Position numbers and translations under genes: made by a program. Below are positions 19,835 through 32,142 of a stretch of DNA of 64,000 bases, piece by piece. The stretch is from contig NZ_LR214938.2 in assembly GCF_900660445.2 (NCBI RefSeq), forward strand, positions 372,001-436,000, given 5' to 3'. The notes under the pieces are model-generated. The model saw only the letters and a program-made list of their open reading frames with translations. It made no database searches and had not been told where the DNA came from. How positions within the stretch are numbered: the stretch's first letter is position 1; every line of letters starts with the position of its first letter. Origin of the DNA: Metamycoplasma salivarium. Lineage in GTDB: Bacteria; Bacillota_I; Bacilli_A; Mycoplasmatales; Metamycoplasmataceae.

Positions 19835-19874
19835 AACTTTTATTCTAAATATGAAAACTTAAAAGTTCTATTTT
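19831..19874 (+). terminator. Terminator hairpin after the P-type ATPase
   Basis: ATAGAACTTTT and AAAAGTTCTAT form an 11-bp stem with a loop of about 18 bases, followed by TTTTCTATTTTT. The stem begins within the stop codon. Confidence 0.65.
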
Positions 19875-19875
19875 T

Positions 19876-20406
<531 letters not shown>

Positions 20407-20496
20407 TTAGTAGGAAAAACAAACATTTTAATATAAAATTAAAATAATTAATTTATGTTAGAACATTTTAATTCACAAAGAAAGAACAAATTAATT

Positions 20497-21972
<1,476 letters not shown>

Positions 21973-21976
21973 GAAA

Positions 21977-22010
21977 CAAAAAAGCATAAATAATAAAATA
22001 TGCTTTTTTT
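21977..22010. terminator. Bidirectional terminator between lysS and the convergent gene
   Basis: AAAAGCATA and TATGCTTTT form the stem, with T-runs on both strands. It overlaps the stop region of the minus-strand gene at 22009. Confidence 0.75.
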
Positions 22011-22920
22011 ATTCAATTTCTATATCAAAAATAACGTCATTGTCGAAATATAATTCAGAAATTTTCATATTTACTAAATCTGCTTTTCCTTTTAATGAAA
22101 AATCTGCTTTAGATAAAGTTATTTTTATTTTTTTATTTGGATATTTTTTAACAAAATCTCTTACTTTTAAAATAATTTGTTCTAAAAATGAATGTAACAA
22201 CATTCCTTTTAAATCATTTTTAAGTTCATTATAGTAATAACTGCCATTATTTTCATATATAAAAGTGAAAGAATAACTAATGTTGTCAAGCGTACCAATT
22301 GTTTTTTCCAAAGTTAATTCGGAATTAATTTTGTTTAATTTCTCAGTTGGATCTATTATATTTTTAAAATGTTTTTGATAATGCTCAGTTAGTAGTTTTA
22401 AATAATCTAATTTACCAAAATTAAATTCAGTTGTTTTAATTTCATAATATTGGTCTTCTTTATTATTGTAGTTAGAAAACTTATTTGAGTCTCCACCTTT
22501 AAAATCAAATAGTGCACGATATTTTAATAAAGGCGGTTTATATGTTTCAAATTTCTTATTAGTTTCCAATTTTCTGGCAATGCCTATTTGGGAAGCGAGA
22601 TTTGACGACTTATCAATTTTGGAAGTAAATTGTAATTTGTATTTTTTATCTTTAGTTAGCTCAACTTCATTGTAAATTGTATCCTCTAATTTATCTGAAA
22701 CAAATTTGTCTCTTGAAGTAGAACCTTTCCTATTTAAAACTAAAGGAATAGTTATTATAGAAGCAAAGGCAATAGTTAATGAAGAAAATAAAAATACATT
22801 TCCTAAAATCTTTTTTCTATGCATTTTTTTAACTTGTTTTTCATCAATTTTAGGTAATTCTTGTTCTGAAGTTATTTCTAAATTTTGAATTGGTTTCTCA
22901 TCCATATTTTTATTTTTCAT
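22009..22920 (-). CDS. Single-pass membrane protein with extracellular domain (internal start of the fused frame)
   Basis: A 303-residue protein if started at the ATG at 22920, where AAAAAAGGGGGGGAATA would serve as ribosome-binding site. It has a hydrophilic, acidic N-terminus of about 35 residues, one transmembrane helix (about residues 38-60, preceded by Lys-Lys-Met-His-Arg-Lys-Lys), then a charged ectodomain with many Lys, Asp and Tyr and no cysteine. The layout is like that of the 51113-52045 protein: acidic cytoplasmic tail, basic stop, one helix, ectodomain of about 240 residues. No enzyme motif is seen. It shares its reading frame with the upstream pseudokinase, so whether it is separate depends on the G tract and on translation initiation. 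It ends at the convergent lysS terminator. Confidence 0.55.
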   Translation of the reverse strand: MKNKNMDEKPIQNLEITSEQELPKIDEKQVKKMHRKKILGNVFLFSSLTIAFASIITIPLVLNRKGSTSRDKFVSDKLEDTIYNEVELTKDKKYKLQFTSKIDKSSNLASQIGIARKLETNKKFETYKPPLLKYRALFDFKGGDSNKFSNYNNKEDQYYEIKTTEFNFGKLDYLKLLTEHYQKHFKNIIDPTEKLNKINSELTLEKTIGTLDNISYSFTFIYENNGSYYYNELKNDLKGMLLHSFLEQIILKVRDFVKKYPNKKIKITLSKADFSLKGKADLVNMKISELYFDNDVIFDIEIE

Positions 22921-24390
22921 TATTCCCCCCCTTTTTTCTAAAATATCTTTAATTCTTCTGACATTGATATTTGACATAGTAAAATCACCATTCAAAATAT
23001 TATTATACAAATATGCTACAAAATGACTAATAATTCTATATTTATAAAAATTGTCTGGTTTTTTTATTCCATAATGCAATCAAAAAAATGCCTCGCTTGC
23101 TTCAGAAAGCCCAATATTTTCAAACATAAATGCTATATCTAAAAATCTATTATTATAATAAGCTACTGATCAATCGATTATGTATAAATTGTAATTTTCA
23201 TTAAAAAATATATTATCTAAATTTAAATTGTTATGACAATTTGCATCCGGCTTTATATCATTAATTCATAACAATATTTGATCAACTATTTCCTTGCCAC
23301 CAATATCGTTATAAACATCATCTAAATTAATATTTTTCATATACCAATCAACTTTTTCTTTAAGTATAAATGAAGGAAATTTAACATCTGAATCATGATA
23401 TGTTTTCATCGCGTGTGCCAAGATTTTTATTTGACTACGATTTAAAAAATAAACACTATTACAATCAAGCCATCTTCAAATAACTTTGTCATTATCTTCA
23501 TAAACACAAATAGGAACAAAATAGAATTGTTCAAGTAATTTCAAATTCAAGCGATTGTCAAATTGATTGTGATATTTTTGGCAAATAAATTTGTTAGAGA
23601 TTGAATAATCTCTATTTTGCATTTGAGAAAATGAGTCAGTAATTTTGCATTGTGGAATATCTAATTTCTCATAAACTTCTTTATAAGCAGCTTTGTCAAA
23701 AGTTTCTACTAAATAAATATAATCATCAAAAATAGTTTCATCTAATTGAAAATGTTCAATTATTTTTTGCTTATCAATACTTAAAAATAAATATAGTCCT
23801 ACTAAATCTACGTATTTTGAATTGTAAGCCACATATTCAAAATCAATTAATTTAACAAAACCATATTTATTGATTAATATGTTGTGTCTTTTAATGTTGT
23901 TATGCGATATAACATACTCTTGATCTTTGTATTTTTCTAAGAGTTGATAATATTTCTCATCATTAACTTTATATGCATATCAATTAAATTTTGAAATCGG
24001 TAATTTTAATTTTCTAAAATTTGTTAAACAATTAAAAATTGCATATTCAACTTTTTCAGTGATTTTAATTTTATATAAATCTTGGCCTGGAAACCATTTT
24101 TTAATCAAATATCCATCTTTAGCATAAAAATAATCTTTGAAAGTTAAAACTACTTTAGTTTCATTAGCATAATTTAAACTTGCAATTTTTTTGGGAATTC
24201 TAATTTGAACTCATACATTTCTTAATTTTCCTATGTAAGTTTTATTGTTAAATCCCTCATAAAAAAATCTTATATTTGAAAGATCATCAAATTCATTAGT
24301 TCCAAATACTTCTTTTAAATCTTCAATAATTGCTTGAGTTGTAGGATCATTTTTTCGTGTCACATAATTCTTTTTATATAGTTTTGGCAT
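22009..24390 (-). CDS. Tandem choline-kinase-like pseudokinase fused in frame to a membrane-anchored domain
   Basis: As written this is one 793-residue frame. Residues 1 to about 250 and about 250-470 are two consecutive choline-kinase/aminoglycoside-phosphotransferase-like domains. Each has the Brenner-type motif (Ser-His-Asn-Asn-Ile-Lys-Arg-His-Asn near 160; Cys-His-Asn-Asn-Leu-Asn-Leu-Asp-Asn near 384) and a metal-binding Asp (Ile-Asp-Phe-Glu-Tyr; Ile-Asp-Trp). In both, the catalytic base Asp of His-Asn-Asp is replaced by Asn, so phosphotransfer is doubtful. The frame then crosses a GGGGGGG run into the transmembrane protein described at 22009-22920. A change of one G either way ends the kinase part within a few codons. 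The start ATG at 24390 is 13 bases after the stop of the intact kinase gene. A fused product or two coupled proteins are both possible. Confidence 0.65.
22925..22937 (-). repeat. Homopolymer junction A6G7 at the gene fusion point
   Basis: The plus strand reads seven C then six T; on the coding strand this is AAAAAAGGGGGGG, 4 bases before the ATG at 22920. In such an A/T-rich sequence a G7 run is exceptional and is a typical slippage site. It also acts as the likely Shine-Dalgarno sequence. Confidence 0.8.
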
Positions 24391-24403
24391 AATCTATCTC
24401 TTA

Positions 24404-25150
24404 TTAATTATATTTAGACAAATACTCTTGCATATATTTTTCAACACGTTTATTATAAATTTCATCAGAAAATGGATTAATTTCATGAGAATTAATTCAT
24501 AAAACTATTAAAGCATTAACAATAATACGATGAATTAATAGATATTTTGGTTCATAATCATCACCATAAGCTTCAAAAAATACCTCTTCTTGATCTTTTG
24601 TTAGATTACTACTTTCAATAAAATATGCTAAATCAAAATGTACATCACCCATAGATGCATATTCTCAATCGGTAATATAAACAATGTTATTTTTAAAAAT
24701 CATATTAAATAACCATAAATCATTATGACATGGTGCTGAAGTATTAATATTTTTTAAAAATGTGTTTAATTTATTAAAATACCTATCAATAATTGCCACC
24801 TTTTTATTCAACGAACTTATTTTCTGTAAATAAATTTTAAAACGACGTGCAATTTGATTTTGTTTAGGAAACTTTAATTTTGAATTATGCAAAGTGATTA
24901 ATTCTTTACCAATAATTTTTAGTTGTTCATTAGTTAAGTTGTTTGGGTTAAGTTCAAGGCCATCAATTCACTCAGTTTCTAGCTTTTGAGCATCATCAAA
25001 AACTACTTTAGGGCTAAAATCCAAAGTATTTAAAATTTTATAGTCTATCTTATGATTAAAAGGATCATAACTTTTTACTTTAACAAATAGATTTCTAGAT
25101 TTATCATGATATGTTTTATTTGTATACCCTTGGTTTTCAATTAATTCCAT
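24404..25150 (-). CDS. Choline kinase-like phosphotransferase (LicA-type)
   Basis: A 248-residue kinase-fold enzyme. It starts with a glycine-poor nucleotide loop (Asn-Gln-Gly-Tyr-Thr-Asn-Lys-Thr-Tyr) and a Leu-Phe-Val-Lys-Val-Lys strand. The catalytic loop is complete: Pro-Cys-His-Asn-Asp-Leu-Trp-Leu-Phe-Asn near residue 140, with both Asp and Asn. It is followed by Val-Tyr-Ile-Thr-Asp-Trp-Glu-Tyr-Ala and Gly-Asp-x-x-Phe-Asp-Leu-Ala, as in choline/ethanolamine kinases and LicA. It would phosphorylate choline or a related small alcohol, possibly for phosphocholine-decorated glycolipids; the substrate is inference. It is the catalytic neighbour of the pseudokinase downstream, and gyrB lies 25 bases upstream of its start region. 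Confidence 0.78.
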
Positions 25151-25175
25151 ATTAATGTAGTTAAAAAATTAAAAA

Positions 25176-27131
<1,956 letters not shown>

Positions 27132-27233
27132 TCATTACAACTTTTTATATATTATAAATATATAATTATACATAAATTTTAGTGAACTATTGACTAAAAA
27201 AGTATTTAATTGTATATACAAAACCAAAATAAA

Positions 27234-27262
27234 TGAAAAAAATAGCACCTATAAAGGCACTA
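27234..27262 (-). terminator. Rho-independent terminator of lemA
   Basis: On the minus strand TAGTGCC (27256-27262) pairs with GGTGCTA (27243-27249) with two G-T pairs, followed by a run of seven T. Confidence 0.65.
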
Positions 27263-27272
27263 AATTTTTAGG

Positions 27273-27944
27273 TTATTTCATAATTGCATTTAAATCAACA
27301 TCAGCTCTTTCTTGTGCTGAAGCTTGAACAAATGCTAAATTATGTAATTGCATTTTGCTTGCAACCCAAACTGATGGAAATGTATAAATTTCTGAATTGA
27401 ATGTTGAAACTCTTTGGTTGTAAATTCTTGATGCACCATAAATTTCTTCTTCACATTGATCGATTTCAGCCATTAAATTTAGATACATTCTATCTGCTTT
27501 AAGTTCTGGATATCTTTCAAATTGAATTTTCATTCCTCTTCAAATGTCATTTAATCCAGCATTTAGAACAACTGGGTCTTGTTCATTTGCTAATGCATTC
27601 AATCCTGAACGTAATCTTGCAACTTCAGTTAATGTTGTTTTTTCATGTTCTGCATATTTTTGCACAACAGTAGCCATTTTGGTAATGGTTGCAAATCTTT
27701 TTCTTTCAGCTATTTGAATGGTTGAACTTGATTCTTGAATTGATTGCATTTTTCTATTGAAATAATTTTTCTTTGAAAAATAATAAACTAAAGGCCAAAT
27801 TCATAGTAAAAGTGTGATAATTCCAAAAAATCATCAAAGAACAACAAGGCCCATTTCTCCTGTGCTAATTTTAGCTTCTCTAATGTTATTATCTACATTT
27901 GGTTTAAAACCTTCTTGAGTTTGTGCTGCATGTGTATCAAACAT
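27273..27944 (-). CDS. lemA: LemA family membrane protein
   Basis: A 223-residue LemA protein. After a hydrophilic N-terminus of about 30 residues comes one transmembrane helix (residues 32-52, with four Trp encoded by UGA or UGG), then the long helical LemA bundle: Asn-Arg-Lys-Met-Gln-Ser-Ile, Glu-Arg-Lys-Arg-Phe-Ala-Thr, a Phe-Glu-Arg-Tyr-Pro-Glu-Leu-Lys-Ala motif, Glu-Asp/Glu-Glu-Ile-Tyr-Gly-Ala-Ser-Arg-Ile-Tyr-Asn, and Phe-Pro-Ser-Val near the end. The last two are family signatures. LemA is widespread with no established enzymatic role. Start chosen at 27944, behind AAAAGGAGAAAATATA. The longer than usual N-terminal segment before the helix is typical of mycoplasma versions as far as I know. 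Confidence 0.85.
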
Positions 27945-28153
27945 TATATTTTCTCCTTTTCTTAAATATTGAAGTGTATAAATTATACCTAATTTGAAAT
28001 TTTAGTTTTCCTTTATATATAAGATAAAATTCAAACTTCTTGCTATTCAATTGAAAACAATTTCAAAACGAAATTAACCATCTCATATTTACAAATTAAT
28101 AATCTATTTTTGAACCAAAAAATGTTATTTTTCCCGTTAAAAAGTTTGAAATC

Positions 28154-28181
28154 TTGTTTTTTTTAGAAAAATGTCTATAAT
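28154..28181 (+). promoter_or_regulatory. Promoter of the 28207 gene, spacer contains a T8 run
   Basis: TTGTTT (28154-28159) and TATAAT (28176-28181) are 16 bases apart. A run of eight T spans the end of the -35 and the spacer, so slippage there would alter spacing. A perfect AAAAAAGGAGG lies before the start codon. Confidence 0.5.
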
Positions 28182-28206
28182 AAACTATACAAAAAAGGAG
28201 GACCCT

Positions 28207-28587
28207 ATGATGTATGAAGTAGCAGCAAATGCTGCAAAAGTAAGCAATAAATTACAACCTATTGCAAACATTTTTAACAAAGATGCTTCTAAGATTTTAG
28301 CTAATAAAATGTTTAAGGGCATGAGTGACGAAGCAGCTAGATTAAATGCTGGAACTATTACAAGTGGTGTTTTAACAATTGTTTCTCTTATCTTATTATC
28401 TTTAGCTGGATTATTTTTAATCATTGGAATTCTTAGAACTCTTGCTGTAAGGTATTCAACTAAAGGTGATGTTGAAGTTAACAAAAAAAGAGCTATTAGA
28501 ATCTTAGTACATTGCATAATTACATTTTTAATATTGGGTATATTGGGTGCAATTTTCCCAACAACCATCGCATTCTTGCGTGTGTAG
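28207..28587 (+). CDS. Small two-helix membrane protein
   Basis: A 126-residue protein not recognised. The first 55 residues are amphipathic and Ala/Asn/Lys-rich. Two strongly hydrophobic helices follow (about residues 56-78 and 100-122), joined by a basic loop with Arg-Tyr-Ser-Thr-Lys-Gly and Asn-Lys-Lys-Arg-Ala. The arrangement is reminiscent of VirB2/TrbC-like pilin precursors, but no sequence signature supports that. It has no double-glycine leader, so it is not an obvious substrate of the C39 exporter downstream. I start it at 28207, directly after AAAAAAGGAGGACCCT; a longer frame from 28171 overlaps the promoter. It has the best promoter and ribosome-binding site in this part of the window, so it is likely highly expressed. 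A strong terminator follows. Confidence 0.7.
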   Translation: MMYEVAANAAKVSNKLQPIANIFNKDASKILANKMFKGMSDEAARLNAGTITSGVLTIVSLILLSLAGLFLIIGILRTLAVRYSTKGDVEVNKKRAIRILVHCIITFLILGILGAIFPTTIAFLRV

Positions 28588-28609
28588 TAATATTAATGTT
28601 TTATTTAAG

Positions 28610-28639
28610 ACTAGTTTCAAAAATGAGACTAGTTTTTTA
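28610..28639 (+). terminator. Rho-independent terminator
   Basis: ACTAGTTTCA (28610-28619) pairs with TGAGACTAGT (28624-28633), followed by six T. Confidence 0.85.
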
Positions 28640-28711
28640 TGCTTTCCTAAATCTTTCACAAATGTTTCTCAAATATTAAAAATTCTAAAGTATTTGATTT
28701 TAAATTAAGGT

Positions 28712-30745
28712 ATGAGATTAGAAATACAATTGGATGAAAAAGACTGTGGACTTGTTGTTTTGCAGAGCTTTTACAAACATTTTTATAGAAAATGAATTGA
28801 TATAAATCTTTTAAAACAACATATTGAATATAGTCAAAATGGAATTAGTTTATATAACCTTAAGAATTTAGCATCAAAAATAGGACTTGAATGTGAAATC
28901 TTAGAAGGCGATTTTGTCTCATTTACTAAACTAAATATTGATAAGCCAATTTTTGTATTAACTAAAGAAAGCAACTATTTTCATTATATTATCATCGAAG
29001 AAAAAGATAGTAAATATATTTATGCACTTGATCCTGCAAAAGGAAAAAGGAAGATTTTACTAACTGAATTTGAAAATTTATATTTAAACATTATAGTTTA
29101 TGTAAAAGCAACAAATCAGATAACAATTTCAACAAACAATTCAAACAAACTAAACATTTACGAAGGAAACATTTTAAACTTAATAGTAATAAACGTTTTG
29201 TCGATAGTCTTTCAGGCTTTTTTGTTTGCTAGTAGTTTTTTAATGAAGTATATTATTGATAATGTTATTGTTCCTAAAAATATATTGCTTTTAAACTACT
29301 ATATTATTTTGTTTTTATGGATATTTGTTTTAAGAGTATTATCCAATTTCTTTAAGACACTTTTACAACAAAAGTTGTATTTGATTTTACAGCAAAAAAT
29401 TACTAATTTATTTGTGCAAAAAACACTAAATTCACAAATAAAAGAGTTTGAAAAAATTTCGAAATCTGACTATATGCAAAGGTTTTATTCAATTCAAGTC
29501 ATTGCTATGTTTTATAGTAATTTTATTCCACTATTGTTTTCTGGAACTACTATATTTTTTGCATCAGGAATCACAATATTTTTAATTGATTGAAGGCTTG
29601 CTTTATTTAGCTATTTTATAGTGTTTATAAATTTTCTAGGTATTTTCATTTTTAAAAAAATTACAAACAAACATTTTCCAACACTTATCAAAAATAGTGT
29701 TTTGATGTATGAAAAAAATTTAGAAATCTTTTTAAATAATATTAATTTGAAAAATCCAATTTATAAAGAAAGCATGCAACAAAAAATTAATGATTTAACT
29801 AGAAAAAATTATTTGGATTCTTTTTTAATGTGAAAAATTATAAATTTTAAAAGCGTTTTTACAACATTTTTAAACGTACTTATGCAAATATTAATAGTTT
29901 ATATTGCTACAAAATCTATACTAAATAATTCAATGCAAATTGGAAATTTACTGTTATTTAATTCATCACTAACTTTTATGATTTCTCCCTCAGATGAAAT
30001 ACTAGAAGTTTTCTCAAATTGGAAAATTAATAAACAAAACATATCACGACTAAATTACATATTATTCATAAACATTGAGGATACTGATAATAAAAGTAAA
30101 ATTGGAAAAATAAAAACCATACAATTCAAAAACTTTAGTTTCGGATATAATGCAAATAATATTATTAAAAACCTTAACTTAACCATAAATAAAAACACAC
30201 ATTTAGTTGGCAAAAATGGTTGTGGAAAAACAACAATATTTAAATTAATTTATGGACTTTACAAAAATTTTGATGGTAAATTATTTATAAATGACATAGA
30301 TATCTTAAATATTGATCTATCTTCGTTGCGCGAGAAAATATTTATGTGCTGAAATAATTGCTTGCCAAATGGAAATCTTATTAATCTAATTACATTTCAA
30401 GATCCAAATCTAATTAATATTTTTAAACAAAATATTGATAAATATCAACTCAATAAGTTTATTGAATCATTTAGGTTAGATTGAAACTATAAAATTGAAG
30501 ATAATGGAATTTATTTATCTTCAGGACAAAAACAATTTATAAATCTACTCCGATTATTTTGTAGTCAATATGATTTAATAATGTTAGATGAAGCATTTGA
30601 AAATATTCAAAACTCAGTATTAAATAATTTGTATGCAAAAATTTTAGATTTTCAGAAGGATGCATTATTTGTAGAAATAAGTCATACAAAGCGTTATATT
30701 TACAATAAAAATTCTTTTAATTTTTTTGTTGATAAAACTAATTAA
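28712..30745 (+). CDS. C39 peptidase-containing ABC exporter (bacteriocin/peptide type)
   Basis: A 677-residue fused protease, membrane and ATPase protein of the PCAT group, which cleaves leader peptides at a double glycine and exports the product. The C39 peptidase triad is present: Cys12 in Glu-Lys-Asp-Cys-Gly, His91 in Tyr-Phe-His-Tyr, and Asp107 in Leu-Asp-Pro-Ala-Lys-Gly. Six transmembrane segments lie between about 145 and 440. The ATPase has Walker A at about 499-507 (Gly-Lys-Asn-Gly-Cys-Gly-Lys-Thr-Thr), signature Leu-Ser-Ser-Gly-Gln, Walker B Leu-Ile-Met-Leu-Asp-Glu-Ala and a switch His. The nucleotide domain is compact, and the signature's first Gly is Ser. No obvious substrate peptide gene is adjacent. 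AAGG precedes the ATG. It is monocistronic. Confidence 0.87.
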
Positions 30746-30786
30746 AATGATTAATTTCTAATATATAAATTTTTTATATATTACTT

Positions 30787-30792
30787 TATAAT
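30787..30792 (+). promoter_or_regulatory. -10 element of ybeY, probably leaderless
   Basis: TATAAT ends seven bases before the ATG at 30800; no Shine-Dalgarno sequence is present. Confidence 0.6.
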
Positions 30793-30799
30793 ATTGCGT

Positions 30800-31255
30800 A
30801 TGAATAATTTAGTTTTTAAAAATGAGAGCTTCCATAAGTTCAAGTTCTTAACTGAATTTAAGAATATTTTAGATGAAGCTATTAAGGAATTTAATCTAGA
30901 TAAGTTCATTGAAGTTGACCTACTTTTTGTTGTAGCACCTAAAATGAAGAAATTAAATAAACTTTATCGAAATAAAAACTATGTTACAGATGTTTTAAGC
31001 TTTCCTTTTGAATCAAATTTAGAATTTTCTTTTTTAGACACAATTCCCTTAGGACAAATAATAATTTCCCCTTGAAAAATTAAGAAACAAGCAAAAAATT
31101 TAAATCACTCAATTAAACGTGAATTTTGCTATATTTTTACGCATGGAATTGCACATTTGTTAGGATATGACCATCAAACAGAAGAGGAAGCAAAAATTAT
31201 GAATGAACATGTAGAAAATATTATGAGAAAAATGAATATAACTAGGAGTAAATAA
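30800..31255 (+). CDS. ybeY: Endoribonuclease YbeY (16S rRNA maturation)
   Basis: A 151-residue zinc-dependent RNase for ribosome maturation and quality control. The signature zinc motif is complete: His-Gly-Ile-Ala-His-Leu-Leu-Gly-Tyr-Asp-His (HxxxHxxxxxH) near residue 118. Thr-Asp-Val-Leu-Ser-Phe-Pro-Phe lies near residue 75 and Leu-Gly-Gln-Ile-Ile-Ile-Ser just after. The start is the ATG at 30800; a TTG two codons earlier would overlap the expected transcription start. The stop overlaps the ATG of era by one base (TAATG), a conserved pairing seen in many Firmicutes and Mollicutes. Confidence 0.93.
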
Positions 31256-32133
31256 TGAATAAAAAAACTTGTACAGTATTACTTATTGGAAGGCCTAATG
31301 TTGGAAAGAGTACATTATTAAATAAGATTCTAAATTATGAAGTTGCGATTGTTTCAAAATTTGCTCAAACTACACGCGACCAAATAAAAGGAATTTATAA
31401 TGATGATGAATATCAATTAGTTTTTTTAGATACACCAGGGATGCATAAAGGGCAAAATTTGTTATCAAGAAGACTAAATCAGAAAGCTATTGAATCATTA
31501 AAATCAGCTGATCTTATTTTATTTTTAACTCCAGCAAATGATGAATTTGGTAGGGGTGATAATTATATTTTGAATTTAGTTAAAGAAACAAAAACTCCAA
31601 CTATTATTGTTTTAACTAAAATTGATCTTGCAAAAGATAAAAGTTTGATGAATAATAAAATTGAAACATTAAAGAAAATGGGTATAAAAGACATTTTTGG
31701 AGTTGGTTTTGATTATGACCAAAGCTATATTGATTTACTAAATGAAATTAAAAAATATGCAATCGAACAAGAAGTAGAATTTGAAGATGATATATTTACA
31801 GATAGTAGTATGCGTTTTCTTGCAAAAGAGATAATAAGAGAATCTGCTTTAAGCAAACTATATGATGAACTTCCTCATTCAATAGCAGTTGAAATTGATG
31901 ACTTTAAAGAACAAGAAAATTTATTCGAAATATATGCGACAATTTATGTCAAAAAAGAGTCACAAAAGGGTATATTAATAGGAAAAAATGCTTCTATGAT
32001 TAAAAATATTTCAATAGATGCGCGCCAAAAAATGCAAAGAATATTTAACTCAAGAATCTTTTTAAATATAGGTGTAAAAGTTAGTGAAGATTGAGTAAAT
32101 GATGAAAATAAAATTAAAAAGTTAGGATATTAG
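31255..32133 (+). CDS. era: GTPase Era
   Basis: A 292-residue GTPase that binds 16S rRNA and assists 30S assembly. G1 is Gly-Arg-Pro-Asn-Val-Gly-Lys-Ser-Thr near residue 12, the effector segment Thr-Thr-Arg-Asp, G3 Asp-Thr-Pro-Gly, G4 Thr-Lys-Ile-Asp near residue 121. The C-terminal KH domain carries Ile-Gly-Lys-Asn-Ala-Ser-Met-Ile-Lys (usually Gly-Lys-x-Gly) and Ile-Phe-Leu-Asn-Ile-Gly-Val-Lys-Val. Translation is coupled to ybeY. The gene is followed after nine bases by the first polyamine-transporter gene, so the whole 30800-38526 block may be one long transcript. Confidence 0.95.
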
Positions 32134-32142
32134 GATAATCGG

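Noticed and set aside
28207-28587. Substrate peptide of the C39 exporter
   Set aside because: It has no double-glycine leader, is an integral membrane protein of 126 residues and has its own terminator.
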